NCBI GenBank assembly: GCA_018433765.1
Contig: JAHDQO010000007.1
Location: 1-64,000, forward strand
Length of the DNA: 64,000 nt
From: Tissierellales bacterium
GTDB lineage: Bacteria > Bacillota > Clostridia > Tissierellales > Sedimentibacteraceae
Direction of reading: 5' to 3'
Shown here in pieces: positions 62,950 through 64,000 of the stretch. The position numbers were made by a program, and so were the translations under genes. The notes under the pieces were generated by a model. It ran no database searches. It saw only the letters and a list, made by a program, of their open reading frames with translations, and was not told the DNA's origin. Position 1 is the first letter of the stretch. The number at the start of each line of letters is the position of its first letter.

Positions 62950-63378
62950 TTAACTAACTATTTGTAATAACTCAATAATATTTTTATCCGGATCCTCATA
63001 AAAAATTATTTTTGAATTACCAAACTTAGGAGTCTTAACAGTAAAAATTTCACTTATTGGCTCAACTCCTTTTTCTGAAAGCATTTTAATTTTTCTATCC
63101 AGTGAATTTACTAGAATTGTAAATCTAGTTGGACCTTGTATATTAACAGCACTTTTTAAAATATTTTTATCCTTATATTCCATAAGCTCTATCATTGAAC
63201 CTGTATATGCTGTTTTAAGAAGTATTAATCTATAAGATTTATAAACACTATCAGATACAAATTTAACTAAATTACCACTTATAATAGTATCTTCTACTAG
63301 TTCTAAACCTAGCTTATTGACATAGAATTCTATTGATTTTTCCATTGAGTTAACAAACATATCAACATGCAGTAGCAT
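62950..63378 (-). CDS. VOC (glyoxalase/bleomycin resistance) family protein
   Basis: A 142-residue protein with two beta-alpha-beta-beta-beta units. It reads LHVDMFVNSMEKSIEFYVNKLGLELVEDT at the start and IIFYEDPDKNIIELLQ at the end. VOC proteins include glyoxalases, dioxygenases, isomerases and drug-sequestering resistance proteins. The candidate metal residues are H4 and the final Glu in IELLQ. In this cluster it could be a tailoring enzyme or a self-resistance protein. GGAGG precedes the ATG. Confidence 0.88.
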   Translation of the reverse strand: MLLHVDMFVNSMEKSIEFYVNKLGLELVEDTIISGNLVKFVSDSVYKSYRLILLKTAYTGSMIELMEYKDKNILKSAVNIQGPTRFTILVNSLDRKIKMLSEKGVEPISEIFTVKTPKFGNSKIIFYEDPDKNIIELLQIVS

Positions 63379-63400
63379 TATGTTTTTCCTCCGTTTATCA

Positions 63401-64000
63401 TTAGATATTTAGGTATTCCTTAGGATCAATACCCATTTTATTCAATTCAAGATACAGTGATAATCTGTTTTTCTCAATCTCATCACTCATACTCTTAAGA
63501 TATTTAAGATTAAAATATTCATTAGTTATTCTATCTGCTTTATCTTTATTAAATCCATCTTCAGTCATTGATAGAAGCTCTCTAAAACCCTTAGCATTAG
63601 ATCTATTAACCTTACCAAGAGTTTCCCAACCCATATCTTCATGTTTCTTAATCATTGCTACAGTTTCTGGATGTTGACGTTTAATATGTGCAAGGAGCTT
63701 TAATTCTTCACGTATGTAACTTCCTATTTTTTTAGCATAAAAATACTCTTTTGAATTTTCATTTTCATGATATTTATAATATAAGTAATTAGATAATTGT
63801 CCTATAGACTCATTAGCATATCTATAAGAATGACAATTATTAATTTTATCTTCAATAAGTAGTCCATCATCTTTTACTTTATAATAGATATCAGAGAATC
63901 TAGTTATACCGCATCTTTCTACAATATAATATAGAACAGATGCATAACAGGTTTTTTCCAAATAGTCAATGTTTTTACTAAGCCTTTTTATAGTTGAATA
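63401..64000 (-). CDS. Unrecognised protein, 5' end beyond the window
   Basis: The frame is open from the stop at 63401 to the right edge, giving at least 199 residues (YSTIKRLSKNIDYLEKTCYA at the edge). The TTG at 63961 has no ribosome site, so the true start is probably outside the window. The chain is largely alpha-helical and charged, with LLAHIKRQHPETVAMIKKHED and NEYFNLKYLKSMSDEIE, and ends KMGIDPKEYLNI. I recognise no family. It lies 22 bp upstream of the VOC gene in the same operon. Confidence 0.7.
   Translation of the reverse strand, partial: YSTIKRLSKNIDYLEKTCYASVLYYIVERCGITRFSDIYYKVKDDGLLIEDKINNCHSYRYANESIGQLSNYLYYKYHENENSKEYFYAKKIGSYIREELKLLAHIKRQHPETVAMIKKHEDMGWETLGKVNRSNAKGFRELLSMTEDGFNKDKADRITNEYFNLKYLKSMSDEIEKNRLSLYLELNKMGIDPKEYLNI

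Overview
The window is AT-rich DNA (roughly 70% A+T by eye) with Shine-Dalgarno starts of the AAGGAGG type, GTG and TTG starts, T-box leaders, hairpin-plus-U terminators and clostridial-type small proteins. It looks like a chromosomal segment of an anaerobic Clostridia-type Bacillota. No marker in the window fixes a genus.

From 1 to 40 kb the content is mainly housekeeping, mostly on the minus strand. It runs: the 3' tail of an IS3-family transposase and the IS right end (1-140); deoC and pduL behind their own promoter; a shikimate block aroC-aroB-aroA; a set of membrane and unknown proteins; an XRE/cupin regulator; mtnP; a two-component system whose sensor has a long Lys/Arg-rich cytoplasmic tail; and two tandem thrS genes, each behind a near-identical T-box leader. 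The thrS copies share their N- and C-terminal domains almost exactly, but their catalytic cores are very different. Next come an AEC transporter, a DEAD-box helicase, a PAP2 phosphatase, an SOD-like protein, a cvfB-GGDEF pair, an MFS transporter, an M42 peptidase with a YbaK deacylase, and the pstSCAB-phoU phosphate operon behind an 11-bp-periodic Pho-box array. The pstA product carries a PDZ-like insert. ychF, several small proteins and a divergent MocR regulator/class III aminotransferase pair follow. That aminotransferase has Asn where the cofactor-binding Asp is expected, plus a four-Cys cluster. A Cys-rich surface-type protein, tRNA-Leu(CAG) and a P-loop protein close this part.

From 41 to 64 kb there is a nonribosomal peptide gene cluster, reading leftwards from beyond the right edge. 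In transcription order it holds: an unrecognised protein cut by the window edge, a VOC protein, a class I aminotransferase, a free-standing A-PCP protein, a BtrH-like acyltransferase, an O-carbamoyltransferase, an SGNH hydrolase with a TPR insert, a half-C/thioesterase protein, a C-A-PCP protein, and a half-C/A-PCP-C-PCP protein whose last module has lost its A domain. Beyond a convergent AraC-type regulator lie a shortened aspartokinase and a second O-carbamoyltransferase, among small gene remnants.

The inferred product is a short carbamoylated peptide. Its assembly line uses at least one A domain lacking the usual alpha-amino-binding Asp. No MbtH protein, phosphopantetheinyl transferase or ABC exporter is visible in the window, so the cluster probably continues to the right or uses genes elsewhere. 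The truncated condensation domains, the excised A domain and the unusual accessory set make this cluster the best candidate for undescribed biology.
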